From Phycisphaerae bacterium (GTDB lineage Bacteria; Planctomycetota; Phycisphaerae; UBA1845), in the NCBI GenBank assembly GCA_021604825.1, contig BQJS01000075.1, positions 1 to 20,745 on the forward strand: 20,745 nt of DNA, in the 5' to 3' direction. The position numbers and the translations under genes are program-made. Below, piece after piece: positions 1-7,190 of this stretch. A model generated the notes under the pieces. The model was not told the DNA's origin, made no database searches, and worked only from the letters and a program-made list of their open reading frames with translations. Numbering within the stretch: position 1 is the stretch's first letter; every line of letters starts with the position of its first letter.

Positions 1-2023
1 CGATCCCGTCGCCCGTCGCATTAATCGCCGCTGTGATTCCCCGGGGCTCTCCAGCTTCGTTGATGGCGTCGATGACGTGTTGCATCGTGGAATCGCTCGA
101 CTCCAAATCGACGGTGAAAATCTCGCCTGTCGTCGTTTGGAATTCGATGGTTCCGGGTCGCACGCCCCTACCAGAATTCAAGTCTTCCAGCTTGGTTCGC
201 TCGGAGATGTATTGAAGTTGTAGATTCTCACCGTCAACGCTTTCTTCAAATGCACCGGCGATACCCAACTGGGTTGCGAGCGATCCAGTCACGTCGTCAA
301 TTTGCAGCGTGGTTGTGGGTGTATCGGTTGAGACATCGACCAATGCGATCCCGTTGCCGGCTGCGTTGAGCGATGCTTCGAGACCCGGGACACCGTTGTT
401 GATGCGCGAGATGATGTCCTGAACCGTCTGAACGCCGGTGAAGTCGATGGTCACGGGCAGCGCGCCGTCGCGCGTCGCGAATGAAATCTCGTTGACGTCA
501 CCAAATTCAAAACCGTTACCGCCGTTGAGCGATTTCAGCAGAACCGTATTCAATCCAGCCAACAGGTCGCTTGATACCGCGGGCACTCCGGGCTCGTCGA
601 AAACCCCTTCAATTCCAAGGTCGGCAGCCGCCTTTGAGACTTTGCCGGATTCATCAGCCAACGCGGTGACCACCAACGGATCTGCACCAATCCCTGAATC
701 CTGAATGACGATTCCGTTTCCGTTTAGCGACGCGACGACCGAACCGTCGTTGCCCTCTGCGAAGTTGATCGCCCGCAGAACGTCGCCGACGCTTTCGACA
801 CGGTGTATGCCATTACCGATGAAGGTGCTGGAGAGCGCACTCTGTGCGATTCCAAGATCGCGTGCCCCAAATCCGGTAAGATCTTCGATGATCAATTCCT
901 GCTCATTGTCCGTCGAAACTTCGTTGGTGTCGGTGATGCTGAGGCTACCCACGCCGCCGATACCGATTCCGCTTGAAAGTTCGACGCCCAGGTCGGCGCC
1001 ATCGCCGTCAGTTGCGTTGTTGATCCGTTCAATGATCTCGCCGACAGTGAGTGCGCCGTTTAAATCAACCGTTCCGGTTTTTCCAAGTCGGTTGGTGATT
1101 TGGATTTCGCCAAGTCGCACGCCATTGCCACTATTTAATACTTCGACGCGCGTCGAGTCATTGATCAATCCGGACATCGATACGTTAAACGCCGTTCCGT
1201 TCGCAGACGAAATGCTGAACTCGTCACGACTGTCGTGGCGTATTCCGTTGCCATCATTGAGCAGGTCGAGTTGCGTTGAGTCGGCGAGAAAGTGAATATC
1301 GCTGCCCGACAACACGCCACCGGTCACCGGTCCGTCGAGCCCAAGGTCAACAGATGCGAATCCATCATTCAAATCCACGACCCTTAACGTCCCGGTGCCG
1401 CCGCTCTGGTCTTCAAGAATGATGCGGTTCCCGTCAACGCGGGCTTCCACTGCAATCGATCCTTCAGTATTGATCTCACGCAAGACGTCGTCGATGGTAA
1501 CTGTGGCAGTAAGATCAATCTCTGCTGAATCGCCTGCCGCATCCGTAATTTCGACGATGCCGCGGCGCACGCCCTCGCCTCCGTTGAGGTCGCCCAGCTT
1601 GGTTGGCCTTGATAACTTGCCCTCACCAATCTCAATAACCAACTCGCCCGCGCCCACGGGCGTCCGATCGGGGTCAGCAAACCCGCCGCTGATCATCTGG
1701 TGCGATGTGACCAATGACTTGACCGTCAAGTCGATCACACCAGGTGACGCACCCGCAGACGCGATGGCCGTCAGGACTTCTTCGTCGCTGCTATTGGCTT
1801 GGAACTGGTTGAAGAACGTGGGGTTGTTGATACCAGAAACAGAGCTCTGCAAACCGATGAGCCGCGCGTTCAATTCAAGGAAAGCTGTTCGCTGTCCCTG
1901 AATCTCTGCGAGTTGCTCGGTAAGAAACTCCCGAGGTCGTGCCTGACTCGCCAGCAGCGAGTCGATGATTTGATTCGTCGGAAGTCCGGAAGCAAGGCCG
2001 ATACCGCTGCTAATACTGCTCAT
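1..2023 (-). CDS. fliD: FliD, flagellar filament cap protein (partial, C-terminus outside window)
   Basis: Flagellar hook-associated protein 2 caps the growing filament and helps flagellin subunits fold into place outside the cell. The ORF is open from ATG at 2023 to the left edge (674 codons, no stop). The N-terminus (MSSISSGIGLASGLPTNQII, followed by a helix-rich stretch) is the FliD_N type. The rest is built of repeated flagellin-IN-like units: segments starting T-x-L-x-x-L-N-x-G-x-G at about residues 141, 250, 291, 493 and 610, several followed about 35 residues later by a V/I-x-x-I/L-N turn such as TIDDVLREIN or TVQDIISRIN. The FliD_C domain is not reached, so the full protein is longer than usual for FliD. 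A GGGGAG ribosome site lies 9 nt before the ATG. It sits downstream of two flagellins on the same strand but behind a terminator, so it probably has its own promoter. Family call is strong; exact length unknown. Confidence 0.88.
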   Translation of the reverse strand, partial: MSSISSGIGLASGLPTNQIIDSLLASQARPREFLTEQLAEIQGQRTAFLELNARLIGLQSSVSGINNPTFFNQFQANSSDEEVLTAIASAGASPGVIDLTVKSLVTSHQMISGGFADPDRTPVGAGELVIEIGEGKLSRPTKLGDLNGGEGVRRGIVEITDAAGDSAEIDLTATVTIDDVLREINTEGSIAVEARVDGNRIILEDQSGGTGTLRVVDLNDGFASVDLGLDGPVTGGVLSGSDIHFLADSTQLDLLNDGNGIRHDSRDEFSISSANGTAFNVSMSGLINDSTRVEVLNSGNGVRLGEIQITNRLGKTGTVDLNGALTVGEIIERINNATDGDGADLGVELSSGIGIGGVGSLSITDTNEVSTDNEQELIIEDLTGFGARDLGIAQSALSSTFIGNGIHRVESVGDVLRAINFAEGNDGSVVASLNGNGIVIQDSGIGADPLVVTALADESGKVSKAAADLGIEGVFDEPGVPAVSSDLLAGLNTVLLKSLNGGNGFEFGDVNEISFATRDGALPVTIDFTGVQTVQDIISRINNGVPGLEASLNAAGNGIALVDVSTDTPTTTLQIDDVTGSLATQLGIAGAFEESVDGENLQLQYISERTKLEDLNSGRGVRPGTIEFQTTTGEIFTVDLESSDSTMQHVIDAINEAGEPRGITAAINATGDGI

Positions 2024-2093
2024 CTAACTGATCTCCCCATCGAATTATGGAAATTGCGACGAGACCACGGCGCATACAGAGGGTCCATATTGA

Positions 2094-2101
2094 TTATCGG
2101 C
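2094..2101 (-). promoter_or_regulatory. possible sigma-28 -10 element upstream of fliD
   Basis: The minus strand reads GCCGATAA, identical to the enterobacterial FliA -10 consensus, about 70 bp before the fliD start. No TAAAG-type -35 is found 11-12 nt upstream (the bases there read GAGTGCGC), so this is only half a promoter and could be chance. Confidence 0.3.
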
Positions 2102-2141
2102 ACCGGGGGTCAGCGCACTCGACGGGGAGCGTCAGAGTGAG

Positions 2142-2178
2142 AAAAAAGTACACCGCAAACCAGTAGTTCACGGTGTAC
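2142..2178 (-). terminator. intrinsic terminator of flagellin gene 1
   Basis: Minus strand: perfect 8-bp stem GTACACCG/CGGTGTAC with a 15-nt loop, followed directly by six T. It lies about 90 bp past the flagellin stop codon and before fliD, so it separates the two transcription units. Two smaller hairpins (AGGAAT/ATTCCT at about 2190-2203; GGGAT..CGAC/GTCG..ATCCC at about 2213-2235) lie between the stop codon and this terminator. Confidence 0.8.
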
Positions 2179-2269
2179 CCAATGCTTTTAGGAATCCATT
2201 CCTGATTGTGGGATTTCGACGATGTCGATCCCTTTTAGGCGGCCGAGGCGATCCTTCGCGCCCGCGCCG

Positions 2270-3691
2270 CTATCCTAGAAGCCCCAACACGGCCTGCGGC
2301 AACGAGTTGGAGATTTGGAGCGTATTCTGCGTGCTTTGGAACAGAATCTGAGCACGCGTCAATGCCGAAACCTCGGTCGCAATGTCGGCATCGCGAATAA
2401 TCGATTCGGACGCGCTGACGTTTTCCAAAGCGATCTGCTGACTGTTAATGTTGGTTTCGATCTGGTTCTTCTGGAGACTTCCCAATCGCCCACGGGCTGT
2501 CGCAACTTGATTGATGGCTTCGGACACAATGTTCTGCGCTGCGACGAAATTCTTGCCCTTCACTTCGTTGGTTCCACCGCTCTTGAGGCTATTGAGGAAA
2601 CCAATGACGCTGTTACCCAACGCACCGGATGATGTGGAGTCGATTCCTACGCTGACCTGAGCTGCCGGTGTCACCGATGGTCCAAGCTGGAACGTAGATC
2701 CACCGCCCGTGATGTCGAAGTTGGAACTCGTTGCGGACTGGGCAAACGCCTGCGATAGGTAGAAGCGCCCGTCCAAGCCATTCGTACGAATATTGACGCG
2801 AAGACCGCGCGAATCTGCGACTTGGCCATTAACGAGAACCGTAGGATCAACCCCTTCATCTTTTACAGTCGCCGCGCCGGCTGTATAGTTCGCATCGCCC
2901 ATCAGCGTTCCGCTGAGTGTTTTGACCTTGACGATGGCCTCGCTGCCAAACGTATCACTGTTGATGGTCAATACATTTCCACTCACCGATGCCGACAGAC
3001 CCGTTGAGTCAGTGACCGCGTTAATGCTCGTTTGAATTTGAGCAATCGTGGTTCCTGACGCAAAGGACATGATCTCTGTGCCTTGGTTTCCAGTGATTTC
3101 AATCACTGCCGCTCCGGTCGACGACGCCGTAATCTGCTGCGTCGCTGTCTCAGCAGAAGCGGTCACCTGTACGACGACATTGCGAACTCCATTTTCCGGA
3201 ACGCGAGCACTGAATACCGACACGGATTGGAGTTCGGTCGTTGATACACCAGAGACGGTATATCCAAGACTTCCGTCAAGCAGCTTCTTCGATCCAAACG
3301 ACGTCGTATTGGCGATACGGTCAATGCTCGCGATCAGCGAATCGATTTCCAACTGGTTGGCTTCGATTTCTTCAGGAGATAACGCCCCATCATTCGCCGA
3401 ACTCACGAGCAGTCCCCGCAAGTCGAGCAGCAATCGCGACGTTTCGTTGATCGCCCCCTCAGCCGTCGACACGACGTTGATCGCCCGCTGCGAGTTGTCG
3501 ATCGCTTGATCGATGGCTTTGATCTCGCTGCGGAGAATCTCCGACGCGATCAGCCCTGCCGGATCATCCTTGCCGCGGTTGATCCTCAAACCGGTTGCAA
3601 GACGCTCAAGCCGGGTTTGCAGATCGTTGGTGTTGGTCCGCAAACGACCCTGGGCAATCATTGATGGTATGTTGGTATTGATGCGCGTCAT
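2270..3691 (-). CDS. flagellin 1
   Basis: Flagellin, the subunit of the extracellular flagellar filament, 473 aa. The N-terminal D0/D1 helix region (residues 1-140) carries the family signature around LATGLRINRGKDDPAGLIAS (31-50). The C-terminal D1/D0 helices (about 385-473) include IRDADIATEVSALTRAQIL and end in QAVLGLLG. The central part has a flagellin-IN-type segment near 195-262 (EIMSFASGTTIAQIQTSIN). An upstream in-frame start would add 13 residues, but GGAGG at 3698-3702 lies 6 nt before the ATG at 3691, and MTRINTN is the usual flagellin beginning. It is a paralogue of flagellin 2 with clear but incomplete identity, highest in the terminal helices. It has its own terminator and probably its own promoter. 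Confidence 0.95.
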   Translation of the reverse strand: MTRINTNIPSMIAQGRLRTNTNDLQTRLERLATGLRINRGKDDPAGLIASEILRSEIKAIDQAIDNSQRAINVVSTAEGAINETSRLLLDLRGLLVSSANDGALSPEEIEANQLEIDSLIASIDRIANTTSFGSKKLLDGSLGYTVSGVSTTELQSVSVFSARVPENGVRNVVVQVTASAETATQQITASSTGAAVIEITGNQGTEIMSFASGTTIAQIQTSINAVTDSTGLSASVSGNVLTINSDTFGSEAIVKVKTLSGTLMGDANYTAGAATVKDEGVDPTVLVNGQVADSRGLRVNIRTNGLDGRFYLSQAFAQSATSSNFDITGGGSTFQLGPSVTPAAQVSVGIDSTSSGALGNSVIGFLNSLKSGGTNEVKGKNFVAAQNIVSEAINQVATARGRLGSLQKNQIETNINSQQIALENVSASESIIRDADIATEVSALTRAQILFQSTQNTLQISNSLPQAVLGLLG

Positions 3692-3694
3692 GGA

Positions 3695-3708
3695 CATCCT
3701 CCGTGATG
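3695..3708 (-). promoter_or_regulatory. hairpin over the Shine-Dalgarno of flagellin 1 (CsrA-like site)
   Basis: Minus strand reads CATC-ACGGAG-GATG: a 4-bp stem (5 with a G-U pair) whose loop holds ACGGA, fitting the ANGGA loop motif bound by CsrA/RsmA. The same GGAGG is the ribosome site of the gene. CsrA is known to repress flagellin translation in Bacillus by binding such sites; no csrA is visible in this window, so the role is inference. Confidence 0.4.
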
Positions 3709-3733
3709 CTGACAACCCGCCGGCTGCCATGTT

Positions 3734-3760
3734 GTCGCGCCACCTTGCGCGACTTTTTTT
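3734..3760 (+). terminator. hairpin in the flagellin 1 leader; terminator-like when read on the plus strand
   Basis: A perfect 7-bp stem GTCGCGC/GCGCGAC with a 6-nt loop is followed on the plus strand by seven T. On the minus strand (the flagellin transcript) the same hairpin lies about 40 nt before the start codon, preceded by seven A. Plus-strand reading suggests it could stop antisense transcription; in the sense transcript it would be a leader stem-loop. I cannot tell which matters. Confidence 0.4.
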
Positions 3761-3865
3761 GTTGTCCGGCGACTTTCCATCGCCTCAAATTCGACCCGGT
3801 TTTGACGTCCAGAAAATGCAGGATTAAACGCCAAATCGACCCCACATTTTCGGTGCTACACCGCT

Positions 3866-3893
3866 TCGTCGTCGCGAACGGATGGACCCTTTA
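3866..3893 (-). promoter_or_regulatory. possible flagellar (sigma-28-like) promoter of flagellin 1
   Basis: Minus strand TAAAGGGT (3893-3886), 12 nt, then GACGACGA (3873-3866). The -35 half resembles FliA TAAAGTTT; the -10 half matches GCCGATAA only partly. Its weight comes from the parallel element at the same kind of place upstream of flagellin 2 (5569-5596). Expected leader is about 170 nt. The rest of the 318-bp gap between the flagellin genes (3692-4009) holds the two hairpins above and the terminator at 3941-3976; no gene is seen. Confidence 0.35.
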
Positions 3894-3940
3894 GATAAAT
3901 CCTGTATACGCTTGAAGTTGCCAGCTTATGGGACGCAATG

Positions 3941-3976
3941 AAAAACCGCTCACACGTCCAAGAACGCGTGAGCGGT
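3941..3976 (-). terminator. intrinsic terminator of flagellin gene 2
   Basis: Minus strand: 13-bp stem ACCGCTCACGCGT/ACGTGTGAGCGGT with one mismatch and a 6-nt loop, then five T. It lies 33 bp past the flagellin 2 stop codon and upstream of the flagellin 1 promoter region, so each flagellin gene is monocistronic. Confidence 0.87.
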
Positions 3977-4009
3977 GAAAACAGCCTTAAATATCGGTCC
4001 CAAATCCAG

Positions 4010-5425
4010 CTACTGGAGGAGCGCCAAAACACTCTGCGGTTGGGCGTTTGATAACTGCAATGTAGAAGTCGCCGAATTCACGAGGATTTGTGCTCGCGTC
4101 AGGGCACTTGTGGCTTCAGCGAAGTCCGTGTCGCGAATCGCACTCTCAGCCGCGGCGGTATTTTCCAATGTGACCAGCAGCGAATTGACCGCCGTGTTCA
4201 GCGTGTTCTTCTGGAATCCACCGATCCTTCCACGCAACGTCGAAACCTGCTCTTGAGCAGCCCGAACCACGCGTTGTGCGGTTGCGAAGTTCTTGCTTTG
4301 CAGATCGTTACCCGATCCACTTTGCAACGTGGTCAAGAAACCATTGGTGCGATCGCCCAAAGATCCAGTGGACACGGATTGCAAGCCAATGGTTTCGATA
4401 CCAACGAGACTCACTTCGGGTGCAATCGCGAATCGGGCTCCACCACCGGTGATGTCGAAGGAGGTACTCGAACCCGATGTCGAGGCGAAAGTCGCATCCA
4501 GGGCGATCTTCGCCGACAAGGAACCAGTATTCACCGATGCCTCAAGACCGTCAACGTTTGCTGCAGCACCGTTGATCGTGATCGTTCCATCAACACCTGC
4601 GCTGTTGTTTCCACTGAGCGACAAGGCTCCGGACAACACTTCCACCGAAACCACAGCGTCAGCACCGTAGTCGGTACTCGTGAAGAATAAGTTTCCACCG
4701 CTCGTCACTGCTGAGACGCCGGTGAGTTGCGTACTGGTATTGATTGCCGTCGCAATGCTGGCCAACGTCGTACCCGACGCAAAACTGAAGTTCTCGGTTC
4801 CATATGTACCGCCAACTTCAATGGTGCTGACGGCTGATAGCGCACCGCCAGCCCCGCCACCGACTGCACTAATTGACGCAAATTGAGACCCGGCGACCAC
4901 GTCGATTGCGACCTGCCGTGAAGCTCCCTCTGGTACTTTTACCGAGTTGATTTGGGCATTGGACACAGCACTCGCGGCGACACCAGACGTGGTGAATTCA
5001 AATCCACCGCCCAGGAGCTTTGAACCGTTGAAGGAGGCCGTGTTCGAAATTCGATCGATGGAAGAAAGAATCGCGTCGATCTGAACCTGATTGGCCTGCA
5101 CTTCAGCTTGGCTCAGACCGGCTTCGTTGGCACTGCGATCCACCAAGTCTTCGAGGTCTAAAAGGAGCCGATTCACTTCCTGCAGCGCCCCTTCTGCGAT
5201 CGAGAGCACGTTGTCGGCCCGGCGGGCGTTGTCGATGGCAGCTGTGATCGCCACCTTCTCAGACCGCAATGACTCCGATCCAATAAGACCGGCCGGGTCG
5301 TCCTTACCACTGTTGATTCGCAAACCCGTACTCAAACGAGTCAACGATTCGTTGAGTGCTTTGTTTTGCGACCCGAGGACTCGCTGAGCAATCAGCGACT
5401 GAACGTTGGTAACGATTCGACTCAT
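4010..5425 (-). CDS. flagellin 2
   Basis: Second flagellin, 471 aa, building block of the flagellar filament. N-terminal helices (1-140) carry LSTGLRINSGKDDPAGLIGS at 31-50. A flagellin-IN-type segment lies at about 200-266 (ENFSFASGTTLASIATAIN). A shared FDITGGGARFAIAPEVSL-like stretch (323-340) corresponds to FDITGGGSTFQLGPSV in flagellin 1. The C-terminal helices (about 380-471) include IRDTDFAEATSALTRAQIL and end in LLQ. ATG at 5425 is preceded by TTGGAGAG. The two flagellins differ most in residues 145-320, the part expected to face outward, so the filament may be made of two subunit types or switch between them. It is the first gene of the block reading leftward. Confidence 0.95.
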   Translation of the reverse strand: MSRIVTNVQSLIAQRVLGSQNKALNESLTRLSTGLRINSGKDDPAGLIGSESLRSEKVAITAAIDNARRADNVLSIAEGALQEVNRLLLDLEDLVDRSANEAGLSQAEVQANQVQIDAILSSIDRISNTASFNGSKLLGGGFEFTTSGVAASAVSNAQINSVKVPEGASRQVAIDVVAGSQFASISAVGGGAGGALSAVSTIEVGGTYGTENFSFASGTTLASIATAINTSTQLTGVSAVTSGGNLFFTSTDYGADAVVSVEVLSGALSLSGNNSAGVDGTITINGAAANVDGLEASVNTGSLSAKIALDATFASTSGSSTSFDITGGGARFAIAPEVSLVGIETIGLQSVSTGSLGDRTNGFLTTLQSGSGNDLQSKNFATAQRVVRAAQEQVSTLRGRIGGFQKNTLNTAVNSLLVTLENTAAAESAIRDTDFAEATSALTRAQILVNSATSTLQLSNAQPQSVLALLQ

Positions 5426-5439
5426 CTTGGCTCTCCAAG
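5426..5439 (-). promoter_or_regulatory. hairpin enclosing the Shine-Dalgarno of flagellin 2
   Basis: Minus strand reads CTTGG-AGAG-CCAAG and is immediately followed by ATG. The perfect 5-bp stem takes in the first two G of the GGAG ribosome site, so folding would mask it. A second GGAGG lies about 10 nt further upstream. The arrangement echoes the hairpin at flagellin 1 and suggests translational control, for example by CsrA; the loop here does not strictly fit ANGGA. Confidence 0.4.
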
Positions 5440-5568
5440 CGGCCTCCGACCTCGCGGTGACCGTACTGCCTTTGATGCTTTACGGCGTCGTCTTCTCGAC
5501 GCCCGTTAATGGCGACGCGACCCTCGAATCCACGATCAACTGAACAATTCGATTGGTACGCAATGCAC

Positions 5569-5596
5569 GCATCGACTTGCCAATAAACCCCCTTTA
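5569..5596 (-). promoter_or_regulatory. possible flagellar (sigma-28-like) promoter of flagellin 2
   Basis: Minus strand TAAAGGGG (5596-5589), 12 nt, GTCGATGC (5576-5569). Five of eight bases fit the FliA -10 GCCGATAA. The -35 half and the spacing are the same as at flagellin 1. Predicted leader about 135-140 nt. No competing TTGACA/TATAAT pair was noticed here. Confidence 0.4.
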
Positions 5597-6263
5597 GGTG
5601 ATTTGTCGGACGTAGTTAGGGTCAATTCATTCGGACCCCATATGCGGACGCGCCACGTTGTTGACGACGAGACAAGCGAGGCCCCAACGCATTATGTCCC
5701 TTGTTTTATGGGCCCAATCGATCAAACGTCCCAAAACAAACGGTCAGAAATAAAATCGTTTTTATTTGCCGTACAAAGCATTTGGCGAAGATCAGCAGAG
5801 AATGAACAAATCGAAATGAATAAAATTGCCCATTGGATTTGTGGTCGTCCGGTTGGATCACGAGAATGTGAAAGCGGCAAGTGCATTGCCATCGCTATCA
5901 ATGTCAATTCAATCTGCATCTGCACTTACAAACCAGATCAACCAGGACAAGCGCGCACATGTTAAATAAGAGTTAATTTTGTGATGATGCGTCGAGCAAT
6001 ACCGCGCACCCAGACGTTCCGCGTCATTGCCACGATTCCCGCAAGGGTCATTTGCAATATCCGTCACAGTTGTACGAACGTACGCGCCGGGAATTGTGGC
6101 CCCGCATTCTGCAACTTGCATATGGGCCCTTTCATGGCAGGTCCTCCGAACGGCTTGACCGGTTCAGACTGTCCCGCTAGCTTGGCCGTTGGAGAATGGT
6201 GATAAACGGAATGAAGCGACGGACCGGCAACTGCCCGGCCACCAAGGACCGCCAATACGCCCC
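5597..6263 (+). other. gene-free region between flagellin 2 and cysD
   Basis: With the flagellin 2 leader, the gap is about 840 bp. Short open frames exist on both strands but none has a ribosome site, family signature or coding-like composition. It is richer in A/T than its flanks between about 5700 and 5840. Two inverted repeats lie there: TTGTTTT at 5701-5707 with AAAACAA at 5733-5739, and AAATAAAA/TTTTATTT at 5748-5767 with a 4-nt loop. I recognise no tRNA, riboswitch or mobile element. It must contain the promoter of cysD. Confidence 0.5.
6155..6183 (+). promoter_or_regulatory. weak candidate promoter for cysDN
   Basis: TTGACC, 17-nt spacer, TAGCTT. The -35 is good and the -10 poor. It would give a leader of about 70 nt before the cysD ATG. 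It is the best pair I found in the last 150 bp before the gene. Confidence 0.25.
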
Positions 6264-7175
6264 ATGACTGGATACAATCTAACCCATCTCAAGCAGTTGG
6301 AAGCCGAAAGCATCCACATCATTCGGGAGGTGGCTGCGGAGTTCGAGCGTCCGGTCATGATGTATTCGATCGGCAAAGACTCAGCCGTCATGCTCCAACT
6401 CGCCTTGAAGGCGTTCCACCCGGCGAAACCGCCCTTTCCGCTGCTGCATGTGGACACGACGTGGAAATTCCAGGACATGATTCGCTTCCGCGACGAATAC
6501 ATTCGCGACGAACTCGGCCTTGATCTGATCGTGCATACCAATGAACAGGGCGTGAAGGATGGCGTCACGCCGTTTACGCACGGTAGCAAAAAATACACCG
6601 ACATCATGAAGACCGCCGCCTTGAAGCAAGCCCTCTCCGAACACCGCTTCGACGCAGCGTTTGGCGGTGCCCGTCGCGATGAAGAAAAGTCGCGAGCGAA
6701 AGAACGCGTCTATTCGTTTAGGGACCGCAACCACACCTGGGAACCGAAAAACCAGCGACCCGAATTGTGGAATCTCTACAACGGTGCGATCAACGAAGGC
6801 GAGAGCATCCGCGTCTTCCCTTTGTCCAATTGGACTGAACTCGACGTTTGGCAGTACATCCACCTTGAGAAGATCCCGATCGTCCCGCTCTATTACTCCG
6901 CAGAGCGCCCCGTCGTGAAGCGAAACGGTACGCTCATCATGGTGGACGATGATCGGATGCAACTCGAAAAAGGCGAAACGCCCGAAATGAAGATGGTTCG
7001 CTTTCGGACGCTTGGATGCTATCCGCTTTCCGGTGCAGAAGAGTCGACGGCAACCACGCTGCCGGAAATCATCCAAGAGATGCTGCTCACCAAGCATTCA
7101 GAACGACAGGGCCGACTGATCGACTACGATCAGTCCGGATCGATGGAAGCCAAAAAACGCGAAGGGTATTTTTAG
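6264..7175 (+). CDS. cysD: sulfate adenylyltransferase small subunit CysD
   Basis: CysD is the catalytic subunit of ATP sulfurylase: sulfate + ATP gives APS + pyrophosphate, driven by GTP hydrolysis in CysN. This is the first step of sulfate assimilation, in the cytoplasm. The protein is 303 aa, against 302 in E. coli, and matches along its length: [20 protein letters not shown] near the start, the PP-loop SIGKDS at 35-40, [45 protein letters not shown], and the KKREGYF end. The frame is open upstream to a TTG at 6189, but the extra 25 residues look non-native and ATG 6264 gives the family's usual length. Its ribosome site is not obvious (AAGGA lies 15 nt upstream). cysN/C follows after 15 nt, so the two are one operon. 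Confidence 0.95.
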   Translation: MTGYNLTHLKQLEAESIHIIREVAAEFERPVMMYSIGKDSAVMLQLALKAFHPAKPPFPLLHVDTTWKFQDMIRFRDEYIRDELGLDLIVHTNEQGVKDGVTPFTHGSKKYTDIMKTAALKQALSEHRFDAAFGGARRDEEKSRAKERVYSFRDRNHTWEPKNQRPELWNLYNGAINEGESIRVFPLSNWTELDVWQYIHLEKIPIVPLYYSAERPVVKRNGTLIMVDDDRMQLEKGETPEMKMVRFRTLGCYPLSGAEESTATTLPEIIQEMLLTKHSERQGRLIDYDQSGSMEAKKREGYF

Positions 7176-7190
7176 ATCAAGTAATACGAT

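Noticed and set aside
705..1295. Long plus-strand open frames across fliD and the flagellins
   Set aside because: They are antisense to clear FliD and flagellin coding frames and are Ser/Pro-rich shadows without domains.
5603..5965. 120-codon open frame in the flagellin-cysD gap
   Set aside because: No ribosome site, no family likeness, mixed composition; probably chance.
6189..6263. Longer CysD from TTG 6189, and a SAM-riboswitch-like string (ATGAAGC...CCGGCAAC) in the same stretch
   Set aside because: The 25 extra residues do not look like CysD and exceed the family length. The riboswitch likeness lacks the other conserved SAM-I parts (GAGGGA..TGGCCC and GGTGCTAA).
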